Assembly (NCBI GenBank): GCA_015146655.1
Contig: VKHL01000006.1
Location: 186,001-250,000, forward strand
DNA from: Ochromonas danica
Taxonomy: Eukaryota; Sar; Chrysophyceae; Chromulinales; Chromulinaceae
Length of the DNA: 64,000 nt
Reading direction: 5' to 3'
The notes under the pieces were generated by a model, which saw nothing but the letters and a program-made list of their open reading frames with translations, ran no database searches and was not told the DNA's origin. The stretch's first letter is position 1; each line of letters starts with the position of its first letter. Shown here one piece after another: positions 13,301 through 24,440 of the stretch. Both the position numbers and the translations under genes were made by a program.

Positions 13301-16300
13301 CCGATGGATCTGTCTATGAAGGTCAGTGGCATCGCGGGACTCGCTTTGGACATGGAACCTATCGCTCTATGGAAGGATGGACATATGAAGGCTTCTGGGA
13401 TACTAATCGTCGTCATCGTCGAGGTATACAAGACCATCCCGATGGATCATGCTATATGGGGGAATGGTTTTATGATGCCATGACAGGAAAGGGTATTTAC
13501 ATTACCAAGCTAAAGGATATCTATCGTGGCGAGGTTGTTAATGGAAAGTTTCATGGTCAAGGGCAGTTAATTTATGCTGATGGCTCGATCTACACTGGTG
13601 AGTACATTACTACACTGATAATCCATTATTACTGCTATATGTGTTAATGATTATCACACGTTGGATAGGTTCGTTTGCTAATGGTATACGTCATGGACGT
13701 GGCATTTTCATTGAGAAGGAAGGGCAAGAATACTACGGCCATTTCCATGAAGATCTCTACCATGGGGAGATGGTTGTCAAGCTACTCATTCCGATTGAAG
13801 AACCTGATCAAGATAACTATGAGATTCGCATTGGTATCTTTGAAAAGGGAGAGCTTGTTCGTTGGAAGGTCAAGTTTAGCCATCCCATCGCTACCAAGCA
13901 GTTCATCACGTTATTTCGTACTCATCGCGACATGTTCGACAGCGTCTACTCCATGCTCTTAGCCAAACATCTGCCAAATCTGCCGGAAGGAATTGATGGC
14001 AATAACAAGCAAGTGAAGAAGATTGTTCGTCGACTTCGCATGGAAGCTGGTCTTCTGGTTGGTGAAGAAGCTTATCATCAAGCACAAGCTGCAATTCAGA
14101 AGATTCTTGGTCCTCTAGCAAAGAAACAAGAAGAAATTGCTGCCGTCAAGGCGGAGATGGAGAAAGTGAGTTCTAATATGGTTATGATTGAGAAGGAAAG
14201 CTCGCATTTCTATGTCAAATGCTCCCATCATCTCTCACGGTATGACAAAGCCACATTAAAGATCGAGCAGTTTTGGCAGGATGATCCCAAAGAAAGCAGA
14301 TACATCTTCATTGAAGCATGTCGAAAACTCTACACTATTTCCATGGATGAATACTTTTCCTTCCGTAATCATCGTGCTGTACCAGTCTTTGTGCGGAGGA
14401 TTGTAGATGCAATTAGTTATTTGTTAAATAGAGAACCAGATTGGAAAGACCAACAGATGCTCTTGTCTGGTGAGAGATTGGCATCCTTCTCTTTCGTGCA
14501 TCTCCCTGTTGCTTGTTCTTCGTTAACTCTCTTGCTCTGTGTTGTATGCAATAGACGCGGCATCCAATGCTCGTGCAGGTGAGGATGAGGCACTTCGACT
14601 CAACTATCACTGTAAGCTAGCCTATCTCTGTACCTTTGGAATGAGTGCTGGCGGAAGTGGTGGCAGTAATGCTGCGGCAGAGCAAGAGATGAAAGAGCTT
14701 TCTGCCATGCTCTCCCATCCTTCTTCTTCCAACAACAGTGCTGGCAATGCACATCCTGGTGCTTCAACTGCGCCAGCAGGAGAACCTGCTGCTCCTCCTG
14801 GTCCTCCTGGTCCGAAGAAAAAGAAAGAGAAGAAAGAAAGTGGAGAGGAAGAAGGAGGTAAATCCGAAGCACTTTCTCTGCTACAGGCTCTGGCAGCAGC
14901 TCAGGCCAATCGCCCCAAGTACTTCGACCCCGATGTCAAGGAAGAGCAGATGGGATGGGGCTTTGACATCTTCCGCTTCGTCAAGTTAGAACAGGAAGAG
15001 AAACTCAGTGAGATTTTAGCTGACACACGTTTTCGCACGGACTCTTATTACATCCATAGTACAGGTAAGCATATCTCTATATTGTGCTATAGTGACTTTC
15101 TTACAATAATGTGATATGTTATCATGGTTCAGGTGTGGCTGGACCTGTGCTGGTGGGTTGGGTGAAGGCAACATACTCTTATCTTCTCTCTGCTCGTGAG
15201 ATGGAACGTTTGATGCAAGCCGCACAAGATGATCGAACAACAGCCTATCGCTACCGTGTCCTCTTTCTTCGCAAGCAAGAAGAGCTTCAAGAAGCCAATC
15301 AGCAGTTGCAATCTCTGCAGAACATGCTTCTTCGGCATCAAAATGACCTCCAGGAACTAGAACACGCACTCATCAAAGCAAAAGATTTGCTGGACTTCAT
15401 CGTTGGACGCTATCAATTGGAATCTCAAGAACGACGCGAAGACTATTACAAGGCATTTGAAGAACGGATTGAAGCAAAACGAGATCGATTCGAGGTGGAA
15501 GTCTCTCTGCAGGCAATGGTCGACCAGGTGGTTCAACGGATTGATCGAGAGAAGTATATCAAACGACTGCAAGCCTTTGGGACTGGTGCGGATATGGCCG
15601 CCTTAGAAGAGCAAGAGAGACAAGACGAAGAGGCGAAGCAGCATTGGATCATTGTCAATTGGCTGCGCGATGAAGTGCTCATGCAGCAACAGAGTATCCT
15701 TTCCTCTGGACGAAGCTTGGGTTACAGTCTGGAGCCTCTGCCTAGTGATGTCTCACGAGCATATACAGAACAAGTGGTTTGTCTCATCGCTGAGGTGATC
15801 ATCGGTCGTATGAATGACAAATACAATGATTTGGCGACTTCAAGACAATGGATTTCATTACGCGGAAATCGTTTCACTGCACGCTTTGTCTATATTCACG
15901 CCTGGAAGATCTGGGAAGAAGAAGCGCTGGTAAAACGTGATGCTGATGCGATGGCAGCCTGGGAGAGCATCTTCGGAGACATCGAAACCTGTGCACGCTC
16001 TGCTATTGAAGCTAAAGTGAACGAGCGCATGTCTTCAGTGGCGAGAGCTCAGGGTAAGATCTGGGCAGATCGTCATAGACAGGATGTTGCCTATGCAGAG
16101 AGTAATCTTGCTGGAGAGTTCTTAGCTTATTTCAATGAGAATGTGAAAGAAGCAGCTGAGGCTGCCTTGACCTTGGATCGTCGCCTCGCTGCAGCTGCTG
16201 CTTCAGGAGATCAACAAACTGGTCCAGGCTTCTCTTCGTCTTCTTCTGGAGGAGCAGAAGAAGGTGATTTAGCAGCGTATGACAACAACCCGACCTTCCG

Positions 16301-17216
16301 TGCACAAGCTTTATGCTTTCGAAAGCTCTATCCTGAGGCTTATCTCGCGGCAAAGGATGCTTGCTATGTTCAATATGCAGATGAATTCAATCAACAATAT
16401 GGTCAGAATGCAGCCATGACTGCTTACCAACTCTTGAATGGAATACCAACAGCACAAGGGGAGGATGACTTGGTCTATCAAGAGCATGCTGTCCATTGGA
16501 AAGACTTCCATATTGAGGAGTACGAGGCAGCGGGGAAGTTGATTCTTGAAGAGATGAGCGCAGACTTTGTCGAACTCTATCCCATCCATTCTGCCACAGA
16601 AGCTGCTCGTTTGCTCTTCCATACATTGCTACTTCCCTATCTTTATGATGAAGAAGCTGTAGCGAACTATGGCGTGCCAGTCAAACATCTTCCTCTTGCA
16701 CAAAGCTATGCTACATTGCACCAAGGCCTTGTACGAGCTGCTCGTACAGCTTTAATAACTGATTATCGCAATCAAAATCAACGGAATTGGCAGGATTTGA
16801 TTAGTCAAACCCAGAACTTTACGAAAGGATCTGCTCTACTGGCGAATACTGGAGGAGATGAAGGAGATCGTTTTGCAGGATTTCGTGCTCGCCTGTTGTC
16901 AAAGTTCTCCTTTCTTTACGCCTTCCTCATGTATCAACATGACGACTTGTTGAAAGAATTAGAACGCCATGAACTTCGTGATCCTTTGGATAGAGTCTTG
17001 CATCGTGTCCGTCCCTCGCAGATGAAGGAAACACTGTACAGTCGAGAGCACGATTTCCTTCAGACTCGAGAGGAACTGCAGGACGAATTGAAAGATGTTG
17101 TGGAGAAGCTCTCCACGTGGAACTCTTATTTCGGTTGGGCGAACCAACAAGGCGCAGACAATAATGCAAACCAATGGAATGACTACTATTACCAATCAGA
17201 GGAGCAACAAGGATAA
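4341..17216 (+). CDS. Giant ~4,012-aa multidomain protein (LRR, IQ, C2, discoidin-like, Ig-like, MORN, coiled coil)
   Basis: Eleven exons keep frame throughout: 4341-8421, 8523-9400, 9533-10290, 10352-11868, 11937-12060, 12168-12351, 12421-12733, 12809-13597, 13669-14469, 14555-15064, 15133-17216. The sum is 12,039 nt, or 4,012 aa. Visible order: AMN1-type leucine-rich repeats (about 95-520), basic helical region with scattered IQ motifs (about 600-1240), a KOW-like segment at the exon 1/2 junction, another IQ, a C2 domain (about 1687-1790) with the calcium-binding aspartates of both loops, more IQ motifs, an F5/8-type C (discoidin-like) segment (about 2280-2410), an Ig-like domain split over exons 5-8 (Trp and YxCxV Cys visible), MORN repeats (about 2686-2920), a Pro/Ala-rich linker and a coiled-coil C-terminus. 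Inference: a calmodulin-binding cytoskeletal or ciliary scaffold. No known protein of this architecture comes to mind. Confidence 0.8.
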
Positions 17217-17257
17217 CTGTAGATAAATAGAAAATGATAACTGTATTACTACTAGTA

Positions 17258-17312
<55 letters not shown>

Positions 17313-17630
17313 GGCAAGATGGGGTTTTGCTTTAAGCTCTACTAACGATAACTGTATACTTGTATACACCAATATAATACTGAAGTCTTTCAAGGAGATT
17401 GAAAGGCAGTTAGTCTAGTACAGTTAGGTCAGGAAAGTGCTTCGTTGTACAGTTAAGTGTATGACAATGTAGCACAAACACAACATATGCAAAACAGGTA
17501 TTTAATTCTGCTCGTACTCTTAATTATGCAAGTAATATTATGTGGTAAAACATGACGAAGAGATTGTTTTCGCTTGCAATGAGATGGGGATTGAAGTTCA
17601 ACAGAAAAACATTTATGCACTTCTGCAATC
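17217..17630. other. 3' flank of giant gene with GAT microsatellite
   Basis: This is noncoding AT-rich sequence between two converging genes. Apart from the trinucleotide repeat listed separately I see nothing in it. Confidence 0.5.
17258..17312. repeat. (GAT)n microsatellite, about 18 units
   Basis: An uninterrupted GAT trinucleotide run lies about 40 bp beyond the stop codon of the giant gene. Its minus-strand translation is a His tract and is not coding. Confidence 0.97.
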
Positions 17631-18391
17631 TTAAACAACGAACTTCGACGGCATTATTAAAGTTCCTCCTCTACTCTCCACCTCTTTAATCACTTTGCTT
17701 CTCACAGCTCTTTTGGGCTTGGAGACAAAAGGATCCACAGATGACTCTGCCGTCTGACTACCAGCACTGATCGTCATACGCATTTTCTTAGTGCCTTTGT
17801 ATAAGAAGGACTGGCCGAGTATGTTGATTGTTCTGTATCTCTCGTCTCTTGAAGTTGAGATAGTGACCCATTCGATATGAACAAAGATATTCATATTGGG
17901 CAGTACTTCGTTCAATTCCTTCTTTTTGATACCCATCGCCGCTAAAGTCATATTACTGTTCAAGTATGTGCGAGAAGCTACAGAATTATACAAAACCATT
18001 GTTTAGATTCGCACATCCTCATACTGTAAAATCATAGGGAAAATTACCCTCTTCTTATATCCGTAAATAATGCCATTCAGGAGAAAACTTGGATCTTCAT
18101 CTGTTTCACTATCTAACACGAAGCCAGAGATATGTGACTGATCTAGAAGAATACGAGAAAGTGACTCGACCAATCCGCTCGACCAGTTTAACGAAACATG
18201 TGCTCTATACACTTTATGGAAATGCACCCTATTCAAAGATTGCCATTGTATCAAGTACACTAAATTGATTAGACTAGAATTATCAATGCGAGGTATTGAA
18301 GAAGAAAGATGGTGAGTAAAAGGCAAGAAATCAAATGTCGACCGATTTCCGAAACCAGCTCTTAAGTCTAACTCTTTAAGATAATTCTACA
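17631..18391 (-). CDS. Unrecognised minus-strand gene, structure unresolved
   Basis: Two minus-strand open frames face the same way: one from about 18391 to 18003 and one from 17999 to 17631. They look coding (no low complexity, balanced composition) but I do not recognise either. A GTAATT donor near 18049 and a CTGTAG acceptor near 17973 flank the junction, but their phases do not match. A CTGTAG acceptor at about 18392 suggests that the first piece is not a first exon. It may be a downstream exon of the DUF924-TilS gene, whose stop is only about 25 bp away, or of a separate small gene. Function unknown. Confidence 0.35.
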
Positions 18392-18413
18392 GAGCCAAGA
18401 TAATACCAGCTGG

Positions 18414-20990
18414 TTAAGAGCTCATAGGACTAATGTAAGTATATTGTAATTGTAAAACAACTTGATTGATATCTGCGTCCTCGATATCCATGGCAGAGCA
18501 TCGACCTGGTACAAGCAAAGGCAGTCCATCTCGTAGCCGCACTTCCATGCCTCTCAAATCAAGTGATAGCCAGGGCTGCAAGTCAGCAAAGCTGGAGAAG
18601 CGTGTGTTATCTTCCACCTCTTCCTCCACGCTATTGACAGCATCATAAAGCAAAACCAGTCGACCTTGTGGGGCAGAAGGTAGGATGACATGGAAAGCAA
18701 AGCTTCCTTCCACAATATCCTCCAAATTCGTAAGAAGACGCTCCTGTGGTAAAACTGACAAAGAGATCATCTTCACAGTCACTAACCAAGGTCCAAGTCG
18801 AACGGAAGACAACTGATCGTCAACCATTCCAATCCCCTTGTTTGTTGAAACAAAAGTGGTGTAGTCATCTTTCTCCCAGGCTACGAGGCGATCATGATCG
18901 AATTGCAGCTGCACAACATTGGATTTGCTGTCAACCAATACATCAATAGCAACTTTGTACTCCTTGATGACATGTACAGAGGAGATATTCGACTCCTCAG
19001 CTTGTGACACATCATTTGCAGAAGAAGATTCAATAGTGACGGCAGACTCTAACGTGGCATTGGTCAACATTTCCTGGAGGAAATCGCCTTCCTCCACATC
19101 TAAAACATCCTTGTTGTTTCCTTCTTTCACTGCATTGGCTTGATTGGCCTGGCGATGTTGTCTGCGCTTGGCTCGCTTCTCTTTGCTTCCACCTGCTCGA
19201 CGTTGTTTGAGTTGATTGGCAGTGGTGGAAGGGTTAGTGATAGTCATCTCCTCTCTTAAGACAAGAGATCGAAGGACTAGCAACTCTCCTTGTGCTGTGA
19301 GGATACTATGAACACCTTTCCTTAACTCTACATAACCCACAGGCAGAGGCTCTTTCTCCAATCTCTCGACAAAGTTCAGAACAGCTTTATCTCGTACCAG
19401 AGCCATACCCATAGAATGCATCATTTGCTTTAATCCTTCTCTCCAGAAAGAAGCAGATTGGTTACGAAAGGAAGTGTTGCTAATGGGTACTTTCAATCCA
19501 CAAGGGAAGTATCGCACGGAGCGAAGGAAAGGATCGTAAAGATTGTCTTGCACTAAACGACGTAGATCATCGCTTTCTTTCGCCAAGGCTGAGAGATTAT
19601 GTAATGCTCCTGTTCCATAAACTTGAATAAGAGCAGGTAAAAGAGTATTTCTGAGTTGTCCACGAGTACTCCATGAAGGCGTGCTGTCTTTGAAATATGG
19701 AATCCCATAACGATGAGCAAAAGTATAAATTGTACTCTTAGGATGAGAAAGAAGTGGTCGCCAAATCGTGACATTATTGGCTATGGAGACTTCTGTCATT
19801 CCTGAAAGATGTAAAGGAGAGCTTCCTCGCATGACATTGGAGATTACATTCTCTTGTACATCTCCTTGGTGATGGCCAAAGACCACGCCAGAGACTTTAA
19901 CAACTTGCTTCTTCCCTCCTTCTTCTTCTTCTTGCAGACTATTCATTGCCTCTTGAATACATGTTTCATAAAACTGATAGCGGATCTGTCGAGTCACTTT
20001 CTCGTATTCTTCTCGATCAGTCACACCTCGTCGTGCTTCAGAAATGACACGAACTTTCAAATCAATGCCTAATACCTCCCGACACCAATATTCAATATAA
20101 AGACGTTCCTTGATTGACTCAGGACGATTCGAATAGTCAATATGCATTGCGATAACACGGTCAATCTGGAAAGTTGCCGAATCACGTAAGAGAGCGAGGA
20201 TCTTAGACAAAACCATAGAGTCTACACCTCCTGACAGAGAGATCATCACTACATTAATCGTTCTTTCTTTCTGTATTGTTTTAATAGGAAGTCGCTTCTT
20301 CCCTGCTGCTCCTGTAACGTCTTCTACCACAGCTTGTGGGAAATACTTCCGCAAGAAATCTGCCGTGGTGGTCAAGAGGATGTTTTGATAGATATCAGAC
20401 TCATCTGACGGACAATAAGCACGCTCTAAGATCTCATCAGATGCTTCTGCCTTTGCACGATCTTCTAAATGTTGGAATCTACGTAATGTTTGTTTCCGAA
20501 ATCGTGCCAGCAATTCCACGCCATGCTCTTCTAGACTTTCCTTCTCGTCTAGCTTTGTCAACACATATTTCAGGTGATCATAAGATGGAGTATGACGTAA
20601 TGGCATAAGTGCAAAGATATACTGTGCCATAGGTAAAAGGATGATGTCTGGGCCATGATTGTTTTGCAGTTGCCAGGCAATACGAAGTGCTTCTTGATCT
20701 GCTTGCTGGCGATGAGGATGATCCGCTGGGAGACCTTGATGACGAAAGACGTGTCTAGAGAACTGATCAAGTAAGATAATCAAGGCAATGGAAGACCGGA
20801 TCTTCTTCTCCCAATCAATCAATTGTCCTTCCATTGCAGCCACTAGGAGAAGATGGAAATGATCAAATATATATTGATCAGTTGCTGCTTGTTGCCCAGT
20901 TGAGCTTTCAGGAAACCATTTCGTACGATAGTTAACTCGTTGATCTCCTCCAAACCAATAGGTCAAAATCTCTTCATAGACTTCTTCCAT
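18414..20990 (-). CDS. DUF924 - tRNA(Ile)-lysidine synthetase (TilS)-like fusion protein
   Basis: This is a single 858-aa open frame. Residues 1 to about 200 match DUF924, a helical TPR-like family of unknown function with a YWFGG start and a conserved DQFSRHVFRHQG segment. From about 245 follows an N-type PP-loop ATPase with the SGGVDSM signature, HIDYSNRP, the GHHQGDVQEN motif and a KDST...RGQLRNTLLP segment, all as in TilS. TilS converts the wobble cytidine of tRNA-Ile(CAU) to lysidine with ATP and lysine in bacteria and organelles, so an organellar role is inferred. No clear transit peptide is visible, since DUF924 occupies the N-terminus. The C-terminal 250 residues are not assigned. It is divergent with NOP10, 183 bp apart. 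Confidence 0.82.
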   Translation of the reverse strand: MEEVYEEILTYWFGGDQRVNYRTKWFPESSTGQQAATDQYIFDHFHLLLVAAMEGQLIDWEKKIRSSIALIILLDQFSRHVFRHQGLPADHPHRQQADQEALRIAWQLQNNHGPDIILLPMAQYIFALMPLRHTPSYDHLKYVLTKLDEKESLEEHGVELLARFRKQTLRRFQHLEDRAKAEASDEILERAYCPSDESDIYQNILLTTTADFLRKYFPQAVVEDVTGAAGKKRLPIKTIQKERTINVVMISLSGGVDSMVLSKILALLRDSATFQIDRVIAMHIDYSNRPESIKERLYIEYWCREVLGIDLKVRVISEARRGVTDREEYEKVTRQIRYQFYETCIQEAMNSLQEEEEGGKKQVVKVSGVVFGHHQGDVQENVISNVMRGSSPLHLSGMTEVSIANNVTIWRPLLSHPKSTIYTFAHRYGIPYFKDSTPSWSTRGQLRNTLLPALIQVYGTGALHNLSALAKESDDLRRLVQDNLYDPFLRSVRYFPCGLKVPISNTSFRNQSASFWREGLKQMMHSMGMALVRDKAVLNFVERLEKEPLPVGYVELRKGVHSILTAQGELLVLRSLVLREEMTITNPSTTANQLKQRRAGGSKEKRAKRRQHRQANQANAVKEGNNKDVLDVEEGDFLQEMLTNATLESAVTIESSSANDVSQAEESNISSVHVIKEYKVAIDVLVDSKSNVVQLQFDHDRLVAWEKDDYTTFVSTNKGIGMVDDQLSSVRLGPWLVTVKMISLSVLPQERLLTNLEDIVEGSFAFHVILPSAPQGRLVLLYDAVNSVEEEVEDNTRFSSFADLQPWLSLDLRGMEVRLRDGLPLLVPGRCSAMDIEDADINQVVLQLQYTYISPMSS

Positions 20991-21173
20991 CTCTCTTGTG
21001 GTTATTAATTGATCTGATTGTTGTTTCGTGTTTGGTTTCGTCTGGCATGGGAAGCGAAACCACCATCTCCCCTACATCAAACTCGACAAATAGGCTTTAT
21101 AACTCATATGGTGGGATGGGTTGGGTTTTGGTGGTTCTCGTCGAACAAGAAAAGCAAAAGAAAAGCGAGGAAG
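20991..21173. promoter_or_regulatory. Bidirectional intergenic region with TGGTTTCG/CGAAACCA inverted repeat
   Basis: The start codons of the TilS fusion (-) and NOP10 (+) are 183 bp apart, so both promoters must lie here. An inverted repeat with perfect 8-bp arms at 21033-21040 and 21055-21062 sits in the middle. It may be a regulator site, but this rests on position only. Confidence 0.4.
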
Positions 21174-21443
21174 ATGCATTTGATGTACTTTTTAGATGAC
21201 CGTGGCCATCGTGTCTACACGCTAAAGGTAATAAGACCTCTCTCTCTCTCTGTGTAGTCATGGCACTCATGGAATAATTATTTTGTTTTGCTATTATGAC
21301 AGAAAGTCGATCCCAATGGAGCGCCAACACACAGTGCTCATCCTGCTCGCTTCAGTCCTGATGACAAGTTCTCAAGAGAAAGAATCACTTGCAAGAAGAG
21401 ATTTGGCATTCTGCCTACTCAACAAGCCCCTGTAGCTTATTAG
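21174..21443 (+). CDS. NOP10: H/ACA ribonucleoprotein complex subunit NOP10
   Basis: Two exons (21174-21227 and 21303-21443) around a 75-bp intron encode 64 aa, the same length as the human protein. The translation begins [11 protein letters not shown] and contains YTLKK, the [19 protein letters not shown] core and [12 protein letters not shown], all hallmarks of NOP10. The family is a small subunit of the box H/ACA RNP that guides pseudouridylation of rRNA and snRNA. The gene is shorter than typical ORF cut-offs and is recognised only after splicing. Confidence 0.95.
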
Positions 21444-21708
21444 ACGCGGAGGGTGATAGCATGGGTTGATGTGACAAGCTCGACCTCATGGTGACAATGA
21501 CGATGATGATGAGTCAACTCTGTACAAAGCTGCCATATGACTTCTGACTTCATCTGACTTGTCTGAGTAGGATAGGGAGAGGACAAGGATGGTGTAATTA
21601 TATTAAAAATCGCTCCTCGCACTTCTGCAATTACTTTTTGTTTCACTTTTGCTGGCAGCAATAGTTATGTGACTATGATTTGATTATGATTAAGCTTAAC
21701 TCGTGGTG

Positions 21709-24440
21709 TTAACCGTAATCATCGTCTGTGTAATCATCATCTGAATCTGACGATTCCGAGTCGCTGCCAGCAATCTTTGATCGATTGGCCAAGATTGCCG
21801 CAATGGCCTCGTTTTGCTATGGCAAGAAATGGGAAAGAATGTTTGACAATATCGCAGAGAAGAGGTCAGCATTTGGCATGGCATGAAGCAGATGAAAGAG
21901 AAAGCACTGACCTTGACCTGAACCTTTGGTGGAGGAGGTATCTCTGCCGTGGAACGCAGGGCCACTTTACCCATTCGAATGGAATCTAACAACCCAGTAG
22001 CCATGCTGACAGGGCGAGCAGGTGCGGGAGGCGCAGGGGGAGGCGGGGGAGGGGGTGGCGGGCCGGGAGCATAAGCTGAGCTTCTGTAACTGCTTCGAGT
22101 CTTCTCGTCTTCTTCGATGTCATCCCCGGCGTAAGCGTTGTCTTCCTCCAGCAAGCGTAATTCGTCTTCTCCTTCTTCCTTCACAGCATCTTGTTCATTC
22201 TCATCTTGCTGATAGCGTGGCGGAGCTTGTTCTCTGTCTTGCTCTTCATCTTCCTCTTCGACAATGAGTTGCAACGCACTCGCTGAGCTGCTTCTCACTT
22301 GTGATATGATCGATGCATCCCTTTCGATCGAATCCAGACTCGCAGACTGGAGCAAGTCCGATCGCAAAGCCTCGACCATCGAAGCGGCGGCCTTCTGTTC
22401 TTCCTCTTGTTCTTCCTGCGCTGACTCTCCCATGGATAGACTCTTTAGGAAATCAGGAGAAAGAAGAACTGATGCACGCTTGCGACCAGGTTTTCCCGTT
22501 TTCCTTGACACAGAATGGTCATAGGAGGCAGAAGAAGCAATCGAAGGAGCGCGGACTGCATTAGGAGGTGGAGGAGGTACAGACAATTTTGAGTGAGAAT
22601 GAGAGGATCCATCGGAAGGATGGGAAACTCCTTTCGCTCCACTTCCAACTTCAATAAGAGTTGTGTTAGGCAGCTGGGAAGGTCCGGCAGAAGAAGGTGG
22701 AGGGGGTGGCCCAGCTCGGCCCAGCAAAGTCAGAGGAGGCGCTGCTTTCTCCTTATTCAATAGTTTCAGAAGAGGTTGTCCTCCACCTGATGGGGGTGGG
22801 GGTGGAGGAGGAGGCTTCTTGCGAGTGAGCGCAGGGTCAGGCAGCAGAAGAAGAAGGTCAGCATGGGAAGAACTCTCTTCAAACCTGAGCTTTCCTGTGC
22901 CTTCATGAGGTACTGTACTATGAGGTACTGCACTATCCAACGAGTCTCGACTGGCCCTAATGTTATCTTGGCTAGCTTGTGAGAGGGCAGGAGGAGGAGC
23001 AGAGGGAGTTGGAGTGAGAATCTTCTCCTCAGAGCTCCTGCTCCCGTCCACTCCTGTCCCGCTCAAAGAAGCGCCCGTAAGCATTTGCAAAGAGAGAACT
23101 TCCATGGAAATGGATGCTCTCTTTACAGCTTTCGTCGTCGAAGAAGCATTAGGTTTGGAAGTCTCCTTCGAGAGGGGAACAGGTTGTATGGAATTCATAT
23201 TGACAGCAGATGAAGAGGGAGAGTGTGCATTGTGATGCAGCGGGTCAGAAGAAGATTGAATAGAAGAGTTTGCCTCCACTGGCTTCTTTGCTTCTCCTCC
23301 TTTTCCACCAGCTGTGATCACTGTCGGGGTAGTTTGAGGCTTTTTGGCCGCTGGAGCCACAGCGACGTTAGCTGCAGTAATTGCTGAGATACTTGCAGGT
23401 GGTGCTTCTGGCTGAGCTGCAAGTGTTGTCTTTGTTTGTGGAGCAGGTTTGGCAGTGGATTTGTCTTGAGTGAGGAAGCTGAAGACTGCAGCCATTCCTT
23501 TCCTCTTGGGCACGGAGACTGACGCTTCTTTTTCTTCACCAGCTACCGAGGGCGTCATAGGGGTAGCCGGTGTTATTGTATTAGTAACGCTGTTACCAGA
23601 GTGAGGAGAGGTTATCGTAAGAGCTCCTACTGCTGTTACTGCTGCTGCTGCTGCTGCTGCTGCTGGGTTTGTGGTAGTCGCTGCGGGTGTTGACGAGGGC
23701 GAAGGCTGTGGCTGGCCAATACCACCTTGACCAAGAAGACTTCTCCTCTCTCTAGCCATTGATAACAACGATCCTGAACGATTCTCTCCTGCATGTTGTG
23801 CGATTCGAGCAGACAAGACCCGATTGCTGAGCAGCTGCCGCTCTTCTTTCATCTTCTTCTTCAATTGCCTGCGAGCCTCACGTTGTCGTCGTCGCTCCAC
23901 TTTGGCTTGTTCTTGCCGCAAGATTTCAGCTTTTAACCATTCTTGAAAGAAGTATCCAGGGAAGGAATAAGCTGGATAACAGTCTGTCTGAGTGAGACTC
24001 TCGAGTCGCCAGAGGGCAGGAGGGGATCGGCAGAGCACGTACTGCCTTTCTAGTCCCCTGTCCAGAGTGTGTCGTGTGAAGACTAGCGGTACAGTGAGGT
24101 CACGTGGCTTGTAGTACTTGGACTTGTTGTGCATCTGAGAGAGGTCAGGGTCAAGGTCAGTCTGGCGGAGATGACGTGGAACAGCTTCCTGTGCATGCGT
24201 CATCACACGATCAGTATGCTGACCCAGTCGATCTAGACGATTTTGTAAGTCATCTGATAAAGCAGCAATATTGGCAAATATTTCTAATGCGTAGGAAGAG
24301 AGGAAAGCTAATTGATGGCAAGCGCCCAGCAGACGATTCATACTTTGACTTTCCAACGTCACGGGCAGATCAGAATCCATGGAAGATTCCAAGGTAGGAT
24401 AAGAATCCAGGTCAAATAAGATACGCTTTGATAAGGACAT
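21709..24440 (-). CDS. SCAR/WAVE-family Arp2/3 activator
   Basis: Two exons (24440-21912 and 21816-21709) around a 95-bp intron give 878 aa. The ATG at 24440 opens with a SCAR/WAVE homology domain (about residues 1-175), followed by a basic stretch, long Ser/Ala/Pro-rich linkers, a poly-Ala tract and poly-Pro runs. Near the end a WH2-like motif (GLLDSIRMGKVALRS) precedes the intron. The last exon encodes a C (central) helix (EAIAAILANRSKIAGSDSE) and an acidic tail, DDDYTDDDYG. Known role: within the WAVE complex downstream of Rac it activates Arp2/3 to build branched actin. The tail has tyrosines but no tryptophan, which is unusual for this family. Confidence 0.85.
23639..23665. repeat. (GCT)n trinucleotide tract encoding poly-Ala in SCAR
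   Basis: A short uninterrupted run lies inside the SCAR exon. On the minus strand it reads as a poly-alanine stretch in the disordered linker. Confidence 0.9.

Noticed and set aside
17196-17393. Frame with a long His tract
   Set aside because: It is simply the minus-strand translation of the GAT microsatellite.
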